Part shown: in pieces, positions 52,297 through 63,700 of the stretch
Numbering within the stretch: the stretch's first letter is position 1
How the letters are laid out: each line of letters begins with the position of its first letter
Notes under the pieces: model-generated
The model's input: the letters and a program-made list of their open reading frames with translations, nothing else
What the model was told of the DNA's origin: nothing
The model's database searches: none
Program-made: the position numbers and the translations under genes
From: Chitinophaga fulva
GTDB taxonomy: Bacteria; Bacteroidota; Bacteroidia; Chitinophagales; Chitinophagaceae
Length of the DNA: 64,000 nucleotides
Assembly (NCBI RefSeq): GCF_012927205.1
Contig: NZ_JABBGC010000002.1
Span: 124,001-188,000 of the forward strand
Reading direction: 5' to 3'

Positions 52297-52306
52297 AAAA
52301 TAATGT

Positions 52307-52750
52307 ATGATCACCACTAGCCTCCAGCGTTGGGAATATCTGTGTGATATCATCCCTGCTTTGTTAAACAATATCAGTGAAGAAACGTTCTCCTTTAAAC
52401 CGCTGCCTTCCAAATGGAGCAAAAAGGAAATACTGGGCCATCTGATAGACAGCGCCGCCAATAACCATCAGCGCTTTGTACGGGTGCAGTTTGAAGAAAC
52501 CCCGAAAATCGGGTATGATCAGAATGAATGGAACCGCTACAGCTACCATCAGCTGCAATCCGGCCAACAGCTAATTGCCAGCTGGGAAGGCTATAACCGG
52601 CTGCTGCTGGGCATTGCACGTCATATACCGGAAAACCTGCTGCAGCGTACCTGCTATGCAGGTGGCACTGGACCGGTTACACTGGCCTTTGTCATCGAAG
52701 ATTATGTGGTGCACCTGGAGCATCATCTCCGCCAATTAGTGTCTTACTAG
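52307..52750 (+). CDS. DinB-family protein
   Basis: A 147-residue four-helix-bundle protein of the DinB/YfiT superfamily. The three metal-binding His are in ILGHLIDSAANNH (about 47 and 55) and HLEHHLRQL (about 136-141). Such proteins are often thiol-dependent transferases or hydrolases using bacillithiol or other low-molecular thiols. It is 10 bases after the helicase gene, so cotranscribed, without an obvious functional link. Confidence 0.9.
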   Translation: MITTSLQRWEYLCDIIPALLNNISEETFSFKPLPSKWSKKEILGHLIDSAANNHQRFVRVQFEETPKIGYDQNEWNRYSYHQLQSGQQLIASWEGYNRLLLGIARHIPENLLQRTCYAGGTGPVTLAFVIEDYVVHLEHHLRQLVSY

Positions 52751-52833
52751 ACAAATTTCCTGAAAAATAACGGCAACGCTACTACGTCGACACGGGATTA
52801 AGGGTATATTTAGAAAGCCAAAATACCTATACT

Positions 52834-55353
52834 GTGAGATATAGTCTGCTGTTGCTGTTAATACCCGGCTTCCTGCATGCGCAGGAGCAACGCCCCGTTG
52901 AACCCATCGAATCCGCCGATTACCGGGAAATGCTCCGTAAACCTGCCAACAACCCGCGGGACAGTACCGTTACGCCAATAGAGACGCTTCGTTCCGGCCT
53001 GTACGGTGGGCTGATGCCCCGGCAGCCCCTGGCCGATCTGAAAGTCCGTAAGGGCGTGGTGTCCCCGGTTTACAGTCCGCGTTATACGCTTCAGTTAATG
53101 GGCCGGCTGGGAACGAGTGTAGAGGTGAAAACGGCCAACCGTACGCCATCATTGCAACAGCTGTATGCTCAGGGGCGCACTGAAAGTGGTGTACTGAAAT
53201 GGAACGGTCCCGAAACCGGGGAAATGTTCAGCTACGGTCCTGCATTACGGTCGCTGCAGTTTGATGGAAGTCCTTACCCTTACGATCCCAATGGTAAACT
53301 GGTGCCCGCCGGCTCGGGGAACGGAAAGCCCGCCACGGCTTATCATAACAGCATTTTCCGGACAGGCGTATCATGGAAAAACTACTTCACGTTTAACGGT
53401 GTTGTTAACCAGCATGGAACGGAGTGGATCAGGCTGAGCCTGGGACTGGAGCGCGAAGATGCCTCAACAGTGATACGTTACAACGATAACCGGACAAACA
53501 AGCTGGTGACGAATGTCAGCATCAGGTTGGAGGATTTTCAGATAGGAGCGGGCTATCAATACCGGAATACCAACCTTACGACAGACAACAGAAACGGCCT
53601 CTTAAACAGGGCATGGCAACAATCACTACTGACTCCGGCTTCTTTCGATAATACCTATACCACAAAACCTTATGGCAGCCAGGCAGGTAACCCCTGGACA
53701 TTATTGAAAGACAATGGCAACCGGTATGCAGCCCAGCACCACGGTTTCTCTGCTTTTGTGAAATACCGGGGGGATAAACTGGAGGCCGGGACAGAGTATA
53801 GCGGCGCTATCAACCGGCAGGCGGCTGTAGAAGCTTATCCGGCCGGTACTTACGGGTTTCCGCCGGAAGGAGTGTCCGTTAACCGCAACACCCGTCTGCA
53901 ACAACATATCATCAATACCCACGCGACTTATAAAATAGGCCGTTACAATACCCATGCGGATGTAACGGTAAGGCATATACTCTCCGCTGCGGATAATGTT
54001 TTCAGCTATTCCTCGCCTGACAGGGAATACCGTTCACAACGAACAGTCAACGAACTGCTGCTGGAAGTCCCTTTTTTCTTTCGTATAGCAGACAGGGTTG
54101 AAGCAAAAGTGGAGATCGCTGACAGGACCTATCTTTCCAATACTGTCCGTCAGCAGGAATATTGGCTTCCCTCCACCGCTTTCTCCTTATGGGTGAATCC
54201 TACTTATTCCAGCTTCAGGTTCTGTGTCTTTTCCCGATTGAGTACTTCCAGTCACGAGATAGCGCTGGATAAATCGCTGGCCTATCTTCAGCTGGCAAAT
54301 TATAATTCGTTTGATATGAGCGGTTATTTCCCGCTGGCAGAGGTGCATACCAACGATCTGGCAAAGCCCATCCGGACCCGCGAGTGGAACACGGGAATAG
54401 AAGCCTATCTCCAACGTTTTTCTCTCAGCGGCAGCGTATATATTAAAAATATAAAGAACGACCAGCTCCCGTTGTATGTTGGCCGGGAATGGGTCATGGG
54501 AAATGTTGCAGATCATCGGACAACGGGCTATGAAGTGACACTGAGCCTGAACCCGCGCTACTGGAACAGACGGAAATTTGAATACTTCGGTAACATCAGC
54601 CTGAACAGTTACCGCAACGAGGTGACAGCGATTGCGCCAGGCATGGATTACACGCCTGTTGCCGGTTTTCATGATGTAAACACTGCGTTGGTAAAAGGAA
54701 AACCTTTCGGTGTAATTGTGGGCAGCACCTGGCGCAGGGATGAAGCCGGTCGGCTGGTGATAGGCGCTGATGGTTTTCCAATGGCTGCACAAACAGGTAT
54801 TATCGGCAATCCCAATCCTGACTTTGTGCTGAAGCACAACAGCCGGTTCGAATGGCGTGATTGGCAGCTGGATGCATCGTTGGAATGGAAAAAAGGCGGA
54901 GAGATGTGGAACGGCACCCAAGCCATGCTCGACTACTATGGCCGCTCTCAAAGTACAGGAAACGAACGGAATACCACCGGTTATGTTTTTGAAGGGGTGA
55001 CCGAAGATGGCCATCCCAACACCAAACCGGTCGCCTTCTATGATCCGGCACAGCCACTGGGAGCCAACCGCTGGGTGAGGTATGGTCCCGGTGGGGTTGC
55101 AGAAGATTATGTGCAGCGGGCTGATTACCTGCGTCTCCACTCACTGCTGCTGTCCTATAGATGGAAGTTTAAGCGCCAGCTCATCAGGGAGCTGACCCTG
55201 GCGGGATACGTCAATAATCTGTTGCTCTGGACTCCGTACGAAGGGGGAGACCCCGGTCAGCTGCTGTTCGACTACCCCAACGGCGCCGGACTGGACTTCT
55301 TTAATCTACCTTCTGTAAAAACATTTGGCTGTAACGTTCTCATTAAGTTCTGA
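52834..55353 (+). CDS. SusC-like outer-membrane barrel without plug domain
   Basis: An 839-residue outer-membrane protein starting with GTG, signal peptide to about 16 (LHAQ). The sequence matches the barrel part of SusC/RagA transporters (TPSLQQLYAQGR, FRTGVSWKNYFTFNG, RAWQQSLLTPASFDN, NPNPDFVLKHNSRFEWRDW, RADYLRLHSLLLSYRWK). There is no CarboxypepD-like domain and no plug; after a short N-terminal region (about 17-95) the barrel begins directly. The next gene, 3 bases downstream, encodes the missing plug inside an alpha-2-macroglobulin. The two proteins are probably made together and may associate. Confidence 0.85.
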   Translation: MRYSLLLLLIPGFLHAQEQRPVEPIESADYREMLRKPANNPRDSTVTPIETLRSGLYGGLMPRQPLADLKVRKGVVSPVYSPRYTLQLMGRLGTSVEVKTANRTPSLQQLYAQGRTESGVLKWNGPETGEMFSYGPALRSLQFDGSPYPYDPNGKLVPAGSGNGKPATAYHNSIFRTGVSWKNYFTFNGVVNQHGTEWIRLSLGLEREDASTVIRYNDNRTNKLVTNVSIRLEDFQIGAGYQYRNTNLTTDNRNGLLNRAWQQSLLTPASFDNTYTTKPYGSQAGNPWTLLKDNGNRYAAQHHGFSAFVKYRGDKLEAGTEYSGAINRQAAVEAYPAGTYGFPPEGVSVNRNTRLQQHIINTHATYKIGRYNTHADVTVRHILSAADNVFSYSSPDREYRSQRTVNELLLEVPFFFRIADRVEAKVEIADRTYLSNTVRQQEYWLPSTAFSLWVNPTYSSFRFCVFSRLSTSSHEIALDKSLAYLQLANYNSFDMSGYFPLAEVHTNDLAKPIRTREWNTGIEAYLQRFSLSGSVYIKNIKNDQLPLYVGREWVMGNVADHRTTGYEVTLSLNPRYWNRRKFEYFGNISLNSYRNEVTAIAPGMDYTPVAGFHDVNTALVKGKPFGVIVGSTWRRDEAGRLVIGADGFPMAAQTGIIGNPNPDFVLKHNSRFEWRDWQLDASLEWKKGGEMWNGTQAMLDYYGRSQSTGNERNTTGYVFEGVTEDGHPNTKPVAFYDPAQPLGANRWVRYGPGGVAEDYVQRADYLRLHSLLLSYRWKFKRQLIRELTLAGYVNNLLLWTPYEGGDPGQLLFDYPNGAGLDFFNLPSVKTFGCNVLIKF

Positions 55354-55356
55354 CCT

Positions 55357-58300
55357 ATGAAGTATCTGATAAATATCTGCTGTTGCCTGCTGTTATGCAT
55401 ACAGTCGTTACCGTTATATGCGCAACAGGTCGACTATAAAAATACCAAAGAGAAAGTATACCTGCATACCAGCCACGTGTTCTTCACGCCTGGGGAAGAG
55501 CTGTTTTATAAAATTTATGTGGTAAATGCACAAGACCTGCAGCCCAACCGGATTAGTAAACGTGTATTCGTGGAAGTGATTTCACCGGCTGGCAGCGTGG
55601 TGGAAAAACAACAATACGAGGTGGCTGAAGGATATGCACAAGGTTCCTTTGTTTTTGGCAAGGATGCTCCCGGCGGGATCTATACCCTGCGCGCCTATAC
55701 GCTGTGGATGCGTAACGAGAAGCCACGCACTGTCTTTAACCGGGAAATCACCCTGTTGAAAGTAATCTCTCCCCGCGTCCTGATGAAGCTCGATTTTCCG
55801 CGTAAAGGCTACGGTCCCGGTGATGAGGTGGCGGCGGAGTATAGCATGAAAAACCTCCAGCAGCAGCCTATTGTCGGTTTCCCGGCACAATACACCGTCT
55901 CCATAGATGGTAAGGCGGTATTCACCGGTACATTTACCACCGATACCGCCGGAAAGGCACGTATCCTCTTCCGGTTGCCGGAGAAGCTGTATACCAACGA
56001 TGGCCTGCTGAATATTACAGTTGACTATCAGCATAACAAAGAAGCCATTTCCAGGAGTATCCCTATCACGCTGAATAAAATCGATTTGCAGTTCATGCCG
56101 GAAGGTGGCACGCTGGTGAACGGTATTGCTACGAACATGGCATTTAAGGCCATCAATGAATACGGTAAGCCCGCAGATGTGAAAGGAACAGTGCTGGACG
56201 ATCAGGGCAAACAAGTGGCGACTTTTGAAAGCCTGCGTTTTGGGATGGGCGCATTCCGGTTTACACCGCAACCGGGCCATCATTACATCGCCCGCTTGTC
56301 AGCACCGGCGGGGGCCCGGGGTGAATATGTTTTGCCGGCTGCCGCTACCAATGGCGTGGTCATGAATGTAAGGCGGAAAGACAGCCTGCTGCAGTTTGTC
56401 CTGCAGGCATCACAACCGATGACGGTGACACTGGAAGGCAAAACACGAAACGTCACACATTACAAACAGGTCATTCAGTTACAAGCCGGGGAACAGGTAG
56501 TATCGGTTAACCCTGCTGATTTTCCGGTTGGTATTGCGGTCTTTACCATTGCTCAGTTAAACAATATTCCGCTGGCGGAAAGGATTGTATTCCTCGGAGC
56601 ATCAAGGTGCTTACAAGTGAAAATAACCCCCGATAAACAACTGTACAAGCCCCGGGAAAAAGTGACGCTGGATATTTCGACTACCGGAGAGAAAGGAATG
56701 CCCATTCCGGCCAATCTATCCCTGGCAGTGGTAGATGATAAAAAATGGGTGTTGGCAGATGACCGGCAGGACAACATCCTGTCATGGCTGCTGCTCAGCT
56801 CCGAGTTACACGGCAAAACAGAAGAACCCTCTTTTTATTTTAAGCAGGATGAACCCACTGCACCGGCGGCGCAGGACCTGCTGATGCTGACCAACGGCTA
56901 CCGGTACTTTGATTATGAAGATGCCGTAATACGGAACAATCAACTGTTGCACGGCCCGGACGCAGTACACGTTTTATCTGGCATAGTGATGGATAAAAAC
57001 GAGCGTCCCGTCCCGTCGAAAGTATATTTCCTGCATGGGACCGTCCCGGGACAAAAAATAAGGATGATAGAAACTGATGAGGCAGGCCGTTTTAAGATGA
57101 CTGGCCTTACTCCCGATCGTTATATGCTGGTGGCTGTGCCTAAGCGCAAAGTCAGGGAAAAAACCGGCGATGTGATCCGCATACTGGAAAACAAATTTAT
57201 TGCAGGTGGAGATGTATCAAAGTTCGCTGCTCCGCTAACGGATACCGTCGCCGGCTATACGACTGGGCAGGAGGAACAGGCTTTGCCACCCCAAAGCAAC
57301 CCGTCTCAAAAACCAGTCGCGCCGAAGGAAATGTTTATGTTTCCTGAAAGTGACAAGGCACTACAGGAAGTGGTCGTGACAGGATACAGTATTGCGCAGA
57401 AAAAATCGATGACCAGTGCTATTGTTTCCACGGTATCAATGGAAAGACTTCAAAGTGTCAGCACGGGGCTCCAGGGCTTTGTGGCGGGCATAGCAATTAC
57501 GCCCAATACGCAGGGCAACGATTATAATGTTACGTTAAGAGGTGCCAGGTCCGCATCCGGAAGTAATGAACCACTTTATATCTACAATGGTGTGCCGGTA
57601 ACGTCCGCTGAAATTGCAGGGAATCTGGGATTGATCAGTTCTGTTACCGTACTAAAGGATGCTGCTGCAGTGGCGTTGTACGGCTCCCGTGCGGTGAACG
57701 GGGTGGTGGTCATTAACGGCGTGGGAACATGGGGAGAATACCGTAAGGTCAACCTGTCTCCGAATTATAACCTGCCCTTCGCTATGGCAGACGTACAGGG
57801 AGAAGCTATCACACCGGTACGCCGCTTCTATGCGCCCGTATATACCTCTCTGAAAACAAAGGAACGCAACGACTTCCGGGAAACCATCTACTGGAACCCT
57901 GTGGTACAAACGGACAGACATGGGAAGGCTGTGGTTTCTTTTTATAATTCTGATGCTACCACATCTTTCCGCGCTATCGCGGAAGGTATCGGGTATAACG
58001 GTCAGCCGGGACGTACTGAAATTGCCTATGTGTCCAAAGCACCGGTAGGCGTGGATGTCAAGATACCGCCTTATCTCACGGTGGGAGATAAAGCACTGTT
58101 ACCCATGGTGATCAGTAACAACACCCCCGACGAGATGGAACTGGATATTACGATGGTATTACCCAAAGGCATGAAAGCGGGCAATTATGAATCCCGGGTA
58201 TTGTTACCAGGCAACGGCAGCTATAAAATATTGTTGCCGGTGGAAGCCATCGCCCGGTTGGAGGATGACATCCACTTCGTAGTACAGATGCCGCAAGGCC

Positions 58301-59871
58301 AGGAAAATATCACCCTGCCGGTTACAGTATCGGAGAAAGGATTTCCGGCAAGCATATGCCTGTCTGCCGCTGCACCGGAATCATGGAACTTCCCGCTGAA
58401 AAACATAGTGCCGGGAAGCCTCCGTACAGAACTAAGCTTATACGAAGAGCTGGAAGGGCTGACCATGGAAGTAATTGCCAGCATGTTAAGGGAACCATAT
58501 GGTTGCTTTGAACAAACATCTTCCACTACCTATCCCAATATTTTCATCCTGAAATATTTACAGCAAACAGGGAAACTGAATCCGGCACTTAAGAAGAAAG
58601 CCATGAACTACCTGGAGAGAGGCTATAACCGGTTGAGAAGTTTTGAAACCTCCGCCGGCGGCTTTGAATGGTTTGGCCATGTGCCGCCTCAGGAGGCGCT
58701 GACCGCCTACGGCCTCATGGAATTCACGGACATGAAGGAGTTCATTGCGGTAGATGAAGGAATGATGGCACGCACGAAAAAATTCCTGCTGGGCCGCCGT
58801 AATGGAACGGGCGGTTTCCGGCTGGAAGCATCAAAAAGTCATCAGCTGCATGCTGTTCCCTATAGCGTTGCCAATACTTATATCGTATATGCAATGACCA
58901 AAGCCGGTATGGGACTGGAGATCCTGCCGGAATATGAAGCTGCGCTGAAAACAGCGATGAAAAGCAACAGTGCCTGGGAATTAGCGGTGATGGCCAATGC
59001 GGCGTATTATATGAAACGGCCGGAGGATTATCGTCAGCTCATTATTCTCCTGCAACAGGGATATAGAAATAACACCCTGGATAAAGGCAGCGTGGTAGGA
59101 GCCTCCGGAGCTTCCCTTGATGTGGAAACAATGGCCTGGTACGGTCTGGCGCTGGTAAAGGATAACAATAACATTGTGGAATTGAGCCACCTGATGCAGA
59201 AAATCATGAAATACCGGACGGTCTATGGTTTTGGTGCTACTCAATCCACCGTGCTGACACTGGAACTGTTGACTGCTTACGCCAATGCTGTCAGCCGGGC
59301 GAAAGCCTCTTATAGCACCGCCTTCACATTAAACCAGTCGCAGGTGAGCCCGGGGCCGGTGGACGCCACCCTGCTAAAGGAAGGAGAGAATGTTTTTACG
59401 GCTACGGCCAAAGACTCCAGTGGGATGGGGCCTTATAGCCTGGAAGTAATGTATAACACATTGTTACCGGACAACAGCGCTGCTGCTGTATTGAAACTGC
59501 AAACTGCCCTTAGCAGCACGCAGGCCAAAGTCGGAGAAACGGTGAGAATGAACATGCAAGTGAAAAATGAAACGAACAAAGGATTACCTATGTCCGTAGC
59601 TAAAATTGGTATCCCCGCAGGCCTCTCGGCGCAGCCATGGCAACTGAAGGAATTGATCGAAACGAAAAAGATCACCCATTATGAGATATTCGATAACTAC
59701 CTGGTATTATACTGGCTGGACTTTGCCCCGGGCGAAAACAAAATAGTCAATCTTGATCTCAAAGCTGAAATACCAGGTACCTACAAAGGCAAGGCGGGCA
59801 ATGTGTATTTGTATTACACACCGGAGCACAAACACTGGAATGCAGGACTGGACATCGATATCCGGGAGTAA
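55357..59871 (+). CDS. Alpha-2-macroglobulin-like protein with TonB plug domain
   Basis: A 1504-residue exported protein; signal peptide to about 22 (LYAQ). Order: MG2-type domain (about 28-125; KVYLHTSHVFFTPGEELFYKI), further macroglobulin domains to about 530, CarboxypepD-like domain (about 538-600; LSGIVMDKNERPVPSKVYF), TonB-receptor plug (about 668-785; QEVVVTGYSIAQKKS and YGSRAVNGVVVI), A2M domain (about 844-935; YWNPVVQTD), the thioester motif GCFEQ (Cys about 1050, Gln 1053) and the alpha/alpha toroid and receptor-like domains to the end. A2M proteins trap proteases through the thioester. The plug fits the barrel encoded just upstream, so both may form one surface complex. Confidence 0.9.
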   Translation: MKYLINICCCLLLCIQSLPLYAQQVDYKNTKEKVYLHTSHVFFTPGEELFYKIYVVNAQDLQPNRISKRVFVEVISPAGSVVEKQQYEVAEGYAQGSFVFGKDAPGGIYTLRAYTLWMRNEKPRTVFNREITLLKVISPRVLMKLDFPRKGYGPGDEVAAEYSMKNLQQQPIVGFPAQYTVSIDGKAVFTGTFTTDTAGKARILFRLPEKLYTNDGLLNITVDYQHNKEAISRSIPITLNKIDLQFMPEGGTLVNGIATNMAFKAINEYGKPADVKGTVLDDQGKQVATFESLRFGMGAFRFTPQPGHHYIARLSAPAGARGEYVLPAAATNGVVMNVRRKDSLLQFVLQASQPMTVTLEGKTRNVTHYKQVIQLQAGEQVVSVNPADFPVGIAVFTIAQLNNIPLAERIVFLGASRCLQVKITPDKQLYKPREKVTLDISTTGEKGMPIPANLSLAVVDDKKWVLADDRQDNILSWLLLSSELHGKTEEPSFYFKQDEPTAPAAQDLLMLTNGYRYFDYEDAVIRNNQLLHGPDAVHVLSGIVMDKNERPVPSKVYFLHGTVPGQKIRMIETDEAGRFKMTGLTPDRYMLVAVPKRKVREKTGDVIRILENKFIAGGDVSKFAAPLTDTVAGYTTGQEEQALPPQSNPSQKPVAPKEMFMFPESDKALQEVVVTGYSIAQKKSMTSAIVSTVSMERLQSVSTGLQGFVAGIAITPNTQGNDYNVTLRGARSASGSNEPLYIYNGVPVTSAEIAGNLGLISSVTVLKDAAAVALYGSRAVNGVVVINGVGTWGEYRKVNLSPNYNLPFAMADVQGEAITPVRRFYAPVYTSLKTKERNDFRETIYWNPVVQTDRHGKAVVSFYNSDATTSFRAIAEGIGYNGQPGRTEIAYVSKAPVGVDVKIPPYLTVGDKALLPMVISNNTPDEMELDITMVLPKGMKAGNYESRVLLPGNGSYKILLPVEAIARLEDDIHFVVQMPQGQENITLPVTVSEKGFPASICLSAAAPESWNFPLKNIVPGSLRTELSLYEELEGLTMEVIASMLREPYGCFEQTSSTTYPNIFILKYLQQTGKLNPALKKKAMNYLERGYNRLRSFETSAGGFEWFGHVPPQEALTAYGLMEFTDMKEFIAVDEGMMARTKKFLLGRRNGTGGFRLEASKSHQLHAVPYSVANTYIVYAMTKAGMGLEILPEYEAALKTAMKSNSAWELAVMANAAYYMKRPEDYRQLIILLQQGYRNNTLDKGSVVGASGASLDVETMAWYGLALVKDNNNIVELSHLMQKIMKYRTVYGFGATQSTVLTLELLTAYANAVSRAKASYSTAFTLNQSQVSPGPVDATLLKEGENVFTATAKDSSGMGPYSLEVMYNTLLPDNSAAAVLKLQTALSSTQAKVGETVRMNMQVKNETNKGLPMSVAKIGIPAGLSAQPWQLKELIETKKITHYEIFDNYLVLYWLDFAPGENKIVNLDLKAEIPGTYKGKAGNVYLYYTPEHKHWNAGLDIDIRE

Positions 59872-59892
59872 CAATAGGAGAATAAAAAATAA

Positions 59893-59922
59893 ATGCCGCA
59901 GAAAGCAACTTTTCTGCGGCAT
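59893..59922. terminator. Bidirectional terminator
   Basis: A perfect 12-bp stem (59893-59904 with 59911-59922) with a 6-base loop between the convergent A2M and membrane-protein genes; on the minus strand it is followed by a T-rich tract. Confidence 0.8.
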
Positions 59923-59950
59923 AGTCGTCTTTATAAAAAAAGCAAGTGAT

Positions 59951-60637
59951 TTAGTGTTGGTGAAGGATGGTGATTTCTGCTGGTACAGGCGCTCCGCTAC
60001 GTTTGTCAAGCAGGGAAGAGGGGAGCAGGGTGGCCACGAGCAGCAGTGTTCCAAGCACCCCCAGCACGCCCAGTACCAGGCATGTAGTTAGGCTCATGGG
60101 CATATTGCCTTTTTCGATCTGAAGACAGTTGGTGGCGAGGGGATAGCCCTCTTTCTCAAGCAGGTCGCGGGTTTCCTTGTCAATATAGGAACGGCTGAAA
60201 CGCCCTTCAACAGAGAAACTGCCGGTGTTGAAATAGTGGCCGGCTTCCAGTGTTTTTTCATTTACCTGGGAGTCGTGCACAACCAGGTAACTGGGAGGGG
60301 TATCAGAGGTGTCGGCAGCCAGTGCCTGTTCGTCATACACCGGGTAATAAATGCCTTTCAACGTTTTTTGGGAACTGCGCTTTTGCTGTTTGTACTCGCC
60401 TACATAACTGTCGCCCAGCAAAGCAGCCTTTTCTACTTTGAAATAAAGAGGAATGTTGTCCATCGGCATTTTGGACAGTTCAGTGATAGTCAGGGTAGGC
60501 GCTTTTGATACGCTGATGGAAAACCGGAGGTCCTGGACCGCCGAGTGAAGTAAAGCGAGACAGATCACAATCCCGGCAAGGCGCATGATAATGCCAAGAC
60601 GCTTCAGCAGCAGTGCTGCTTTGAAGAAAATTTTCAT
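59951..60637 (-). CDS. Hypothetical two-helix membrane protein
   Basis: About 228 residues with a membrane segment at each end (LGIIMRLAGIVICLALLHSAV, about 13-33, and a second near 180-203, LTTCLVLGVLGVLGTLLLVATLL by its ends) and a soluble part between them (about 35-175) that has a VYDEQALAADTSD region. I do not recognise the family. The frame is open upstream to 60670, but the start at 60637 (KIFFKAALLLKR) gives a normal N-terminus. Monocistronic and divergent from the tricorn-like gene. Confidence 0.65.
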   Translation of the reverse strand: MKIFFKAALLLKRLGIIMRLAGIVICLALLHSAVQDLRFSISVSKAPTLTITELSKMPMDNIPLYFKVEKAALLGDSYVGEYKQQKRSSQKTLKGIYYPVYDEQALAADTSDTPPSYLVVHDSQVNEKTLEAGHYFNTGSFSVEGRFSRSYIDKETRDLLEKEGYPLATNCLQIEKGNMPMSLTTCLVLGVLGVLGTLLLVATLLPSSLLDKRSGAPVPAEITILHQH

Positions 60638-60764
60638 AGGTGTATGGATAATTTTTAAGAAACACGTCAAGATAGATAATTAAATATAAATGTTTCGTTT
60701 TTGCTACATTCGTTTATCCGGAAAATGTAAGCTCTGGAGAAGACCCTTTAACAATCAACCGCTT

Positions 60765-63700
60765 ATGATGAAAAATGCTCTGCTGGCCCTGTCATGCCTG
60801 TTGACAGCCCAATCCCAAGCGCAGGTGAGCGCCAGCTTGTTCCGCTACCCGGACGTTTCCCGTACACAAATTGCTTTCAGTTATGCCAACGACATCTGGC
60901 TGGTGCCGAAAGATGGTGGCACGGCTGTCAAAATCACTTCTCCGGCAGGGATGGAAATGTTCCCCCGCTTTTCGCCGGATGGCAACAAGCTTGCTTTCTC
61001 CGCCAATTACGATGGTAACCTCGATGTGTATGTGATGCCGGTCACCGGCGGGGTACCATCCAGACTTACGCAGCACGGTGGTGCAGATATGATGGTGGAC
61101 TGGACGCCGGATGGGAGGCAGGTGTTTTTTGCTTCCAAAAGAGAAAGCACCAAAGACCGGTTCAACCAGTTTTATGCTGTACCGGAAACCGGTGGCGCCC
61201 CTGTCAAACTGCCGCTGGCCTATGCTGAATTCGGCAGCTATTCCCCTGATGGAAAAAGTATCGCTGTCACTACCCGTACCCAAAGCTTCCGCACCTGGAA
61301 ACGCTACCGCGGCGGTATGAAAGCAGATATTCATATCTTCCATTTCGATAACGGGCAGTCCGAAAATATTTCCGCTAAAAGCGAAGGCGGTGATGAATTT
61401 CCGATGTGGTACAAAAACGATATTTATCTGTTGTCTGACCGCGGACCGGAAAAAAGAATGAACCTCTGGAGATATAAAACAGATACCAAAACCTTTGAAC
61501 AGGTAACCCATTATACCGATTATGATGTGCATACACCTGCCATGGGGCCGGATGATATCGTGTATGAAGCGGGAGGCAAATTGTATACCTTCTCCCTGGG
61601 GGCCCAACAATCAAAAGAAGTAAAAATCAATATCACTACAGACGTATCTACCCTGAAACCAAGAATCATCAAAGCTGATAAAGACATCCTGTATGCAGAT
61701 ATCAGCCCCGATGGTAAACGTGCGCTGATCGGCGCCCGTGGAGCAGTTTTCTCCCTGCCTGCTGAAAACGGTTTCGTGAAAGATCTTACCCGCACCAGCG
61801 GTGCTGCTGAACGCGACGCTGCCTGGTCTCCCAATGGCAAACATATCGCCTGGTGGAGCGATCAGTCCGGCGATTATGAACTATGGATCGCGGAAAATGG
61901 TAAAGAAGAAGCTGCCAAACAGGTGACCCACCTCGGCCCCGGTTTCCGTTATCATACCTACTGGTCGCCCGATAATAAAAAGATCGCTTACATCGACCAG
62001 GCTATGCGCATCAACATCGTTGAGGTGGCTACCGGTAAAGTGACCAACGTGGACAAAGCTGTGCGTTATTCTGAAGGCTCTCTGCGTACATGGAAATGCA
62101 GCTGGTCGTCTGATAGCCGCTGGCTGGCGTATAGCCGTGACTGCGATAACATGCACAACGCTGCATTCCTCTATAATGTTCCAGGTAATCAACGCCATCA
62201 GGTGACTGCCGACTACTACGAAAGCAGCGATCCGGTATTTGATCCGGAAGGGAAATACCTGTACCTGTTCACCAACAGAACGTTCAAGCCCATTTACAGC
62301 GATGTGGAAAATACATTCATCTATGCCAACACCACTAAGGTAGCGGCTATCAGTCTGCGTAAAGATGTGCCGCCGGTGATGTCTACGCAGAATGATGAAG
62401 TAAAGGTGAGTAAAGATTCTGCACAATCATCTCCCCAAAAAGAGGATAAGAAGAAAGATGATAAAAAGAAAGGGGATGAAACCGCGAAGAACAACAACGA
62501 AGTAAAAATAGATGTGGACAATATTGAATCCCGCTTATACCTGTTGCCGATGGAAGCTGGTAATTACTCCCGCCTTTGGGCTGTAAAAGGGAAAGTATTG
62601 TATAACAATGGCCCTAATACCGGTGCTGGTGAAGGTCCGTCTACGCTTAAATACTTTGACCTGGAGAACAGGGAAGAGAAAGATATCATTAAAGACGCGG
62701 GTCAATACCAGGTGTCTGCTGATGGCAAAAAAATCCTCGTGACCGGTGAGCGGTATGCAATCATCGATCTGGGCGCCAACCAAAAAGCAGACAAAAACCT
62801 CCGCATCAACGAAATGACGATGCAGCTCGATCCGGTGCAGGAGTGGAAACAGCTGTTTACCGACGCATGGCGCATTGAACGCGATTTCTTCTATGACCCT
62901 CATATGCATGGCGTTAACTGGAATGAGGTGAAGGAAAAATACGGCCGCATCCTCGAAGGCGCCCGCACCCGTGAAGAAGTAAATTTTGTGATCGGTGAAA
63001 TGATTGCAGAGCTAAACGCCTCTCATGCGTATATCTCCGGCGGCGACCTCGAAACACAGCGCCAGATGAGCGTAGGCTACCTCGGCGTTGACTGGGAAGC
63101 AGATGGTAAGTTCTATAAAATCAAACGTATTGTCCGTGGGGCTGATTGGGACGCGGAAGCCCGTTCCCCGCTGGATGAACCGGGCATCAACATTCCTGAA
63201 GGCACTTATATCCTGGCTGTCAATGGAGTACCGCTGACGACTGCGGCAGAACCATTTAATGCTTTTCAGGGCTTGTCCGGCAAAGCAGTGGAGCTTACTT
63301 ACAACAGCCGCCCTTCTTTTGACGGCGCTAAAACTGCAGTGGTGAAAGCCATGGGCAGCGAATATCGTCTGCGCCACCTGGCCTGGATAGAAAGCAACCG
63401 TAAACATGTTGCTGAAGCCACAAATAACCAGGTAGGCTATATCTTTGTGCCCAGCACAGGTATTGACGGGCAGGACGAACTGGTCCGCCAGTTTACGGCA
63501 CAATGGAATAAAGCAGCACTGGTCATCGACGAGCGTTTCAATAACGGTGGCCAGATCCCCGATCGTTTTATTGAAATCCTCAACCGCAAGCCGGTAGCAT
63601 ATTTCGCTACCCGCGACGGTGCGCCGATATCTACACCGCAAATTGGTAACTTCGGACCTAAGGTGATGCTCATCAATGGCTGGAGTGGTTCCGGCGGTGA

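Noticed and set aside
60792..61610. Long minus-strand open frame opposite the tricorn-like gene (similar ones at 63012-63872, 54187-55140 and 8876-9715)
   Set aside because: Each is antisense to a clear gene with family motifs; composition is that of a codon-bias shadow and none shows a domain.
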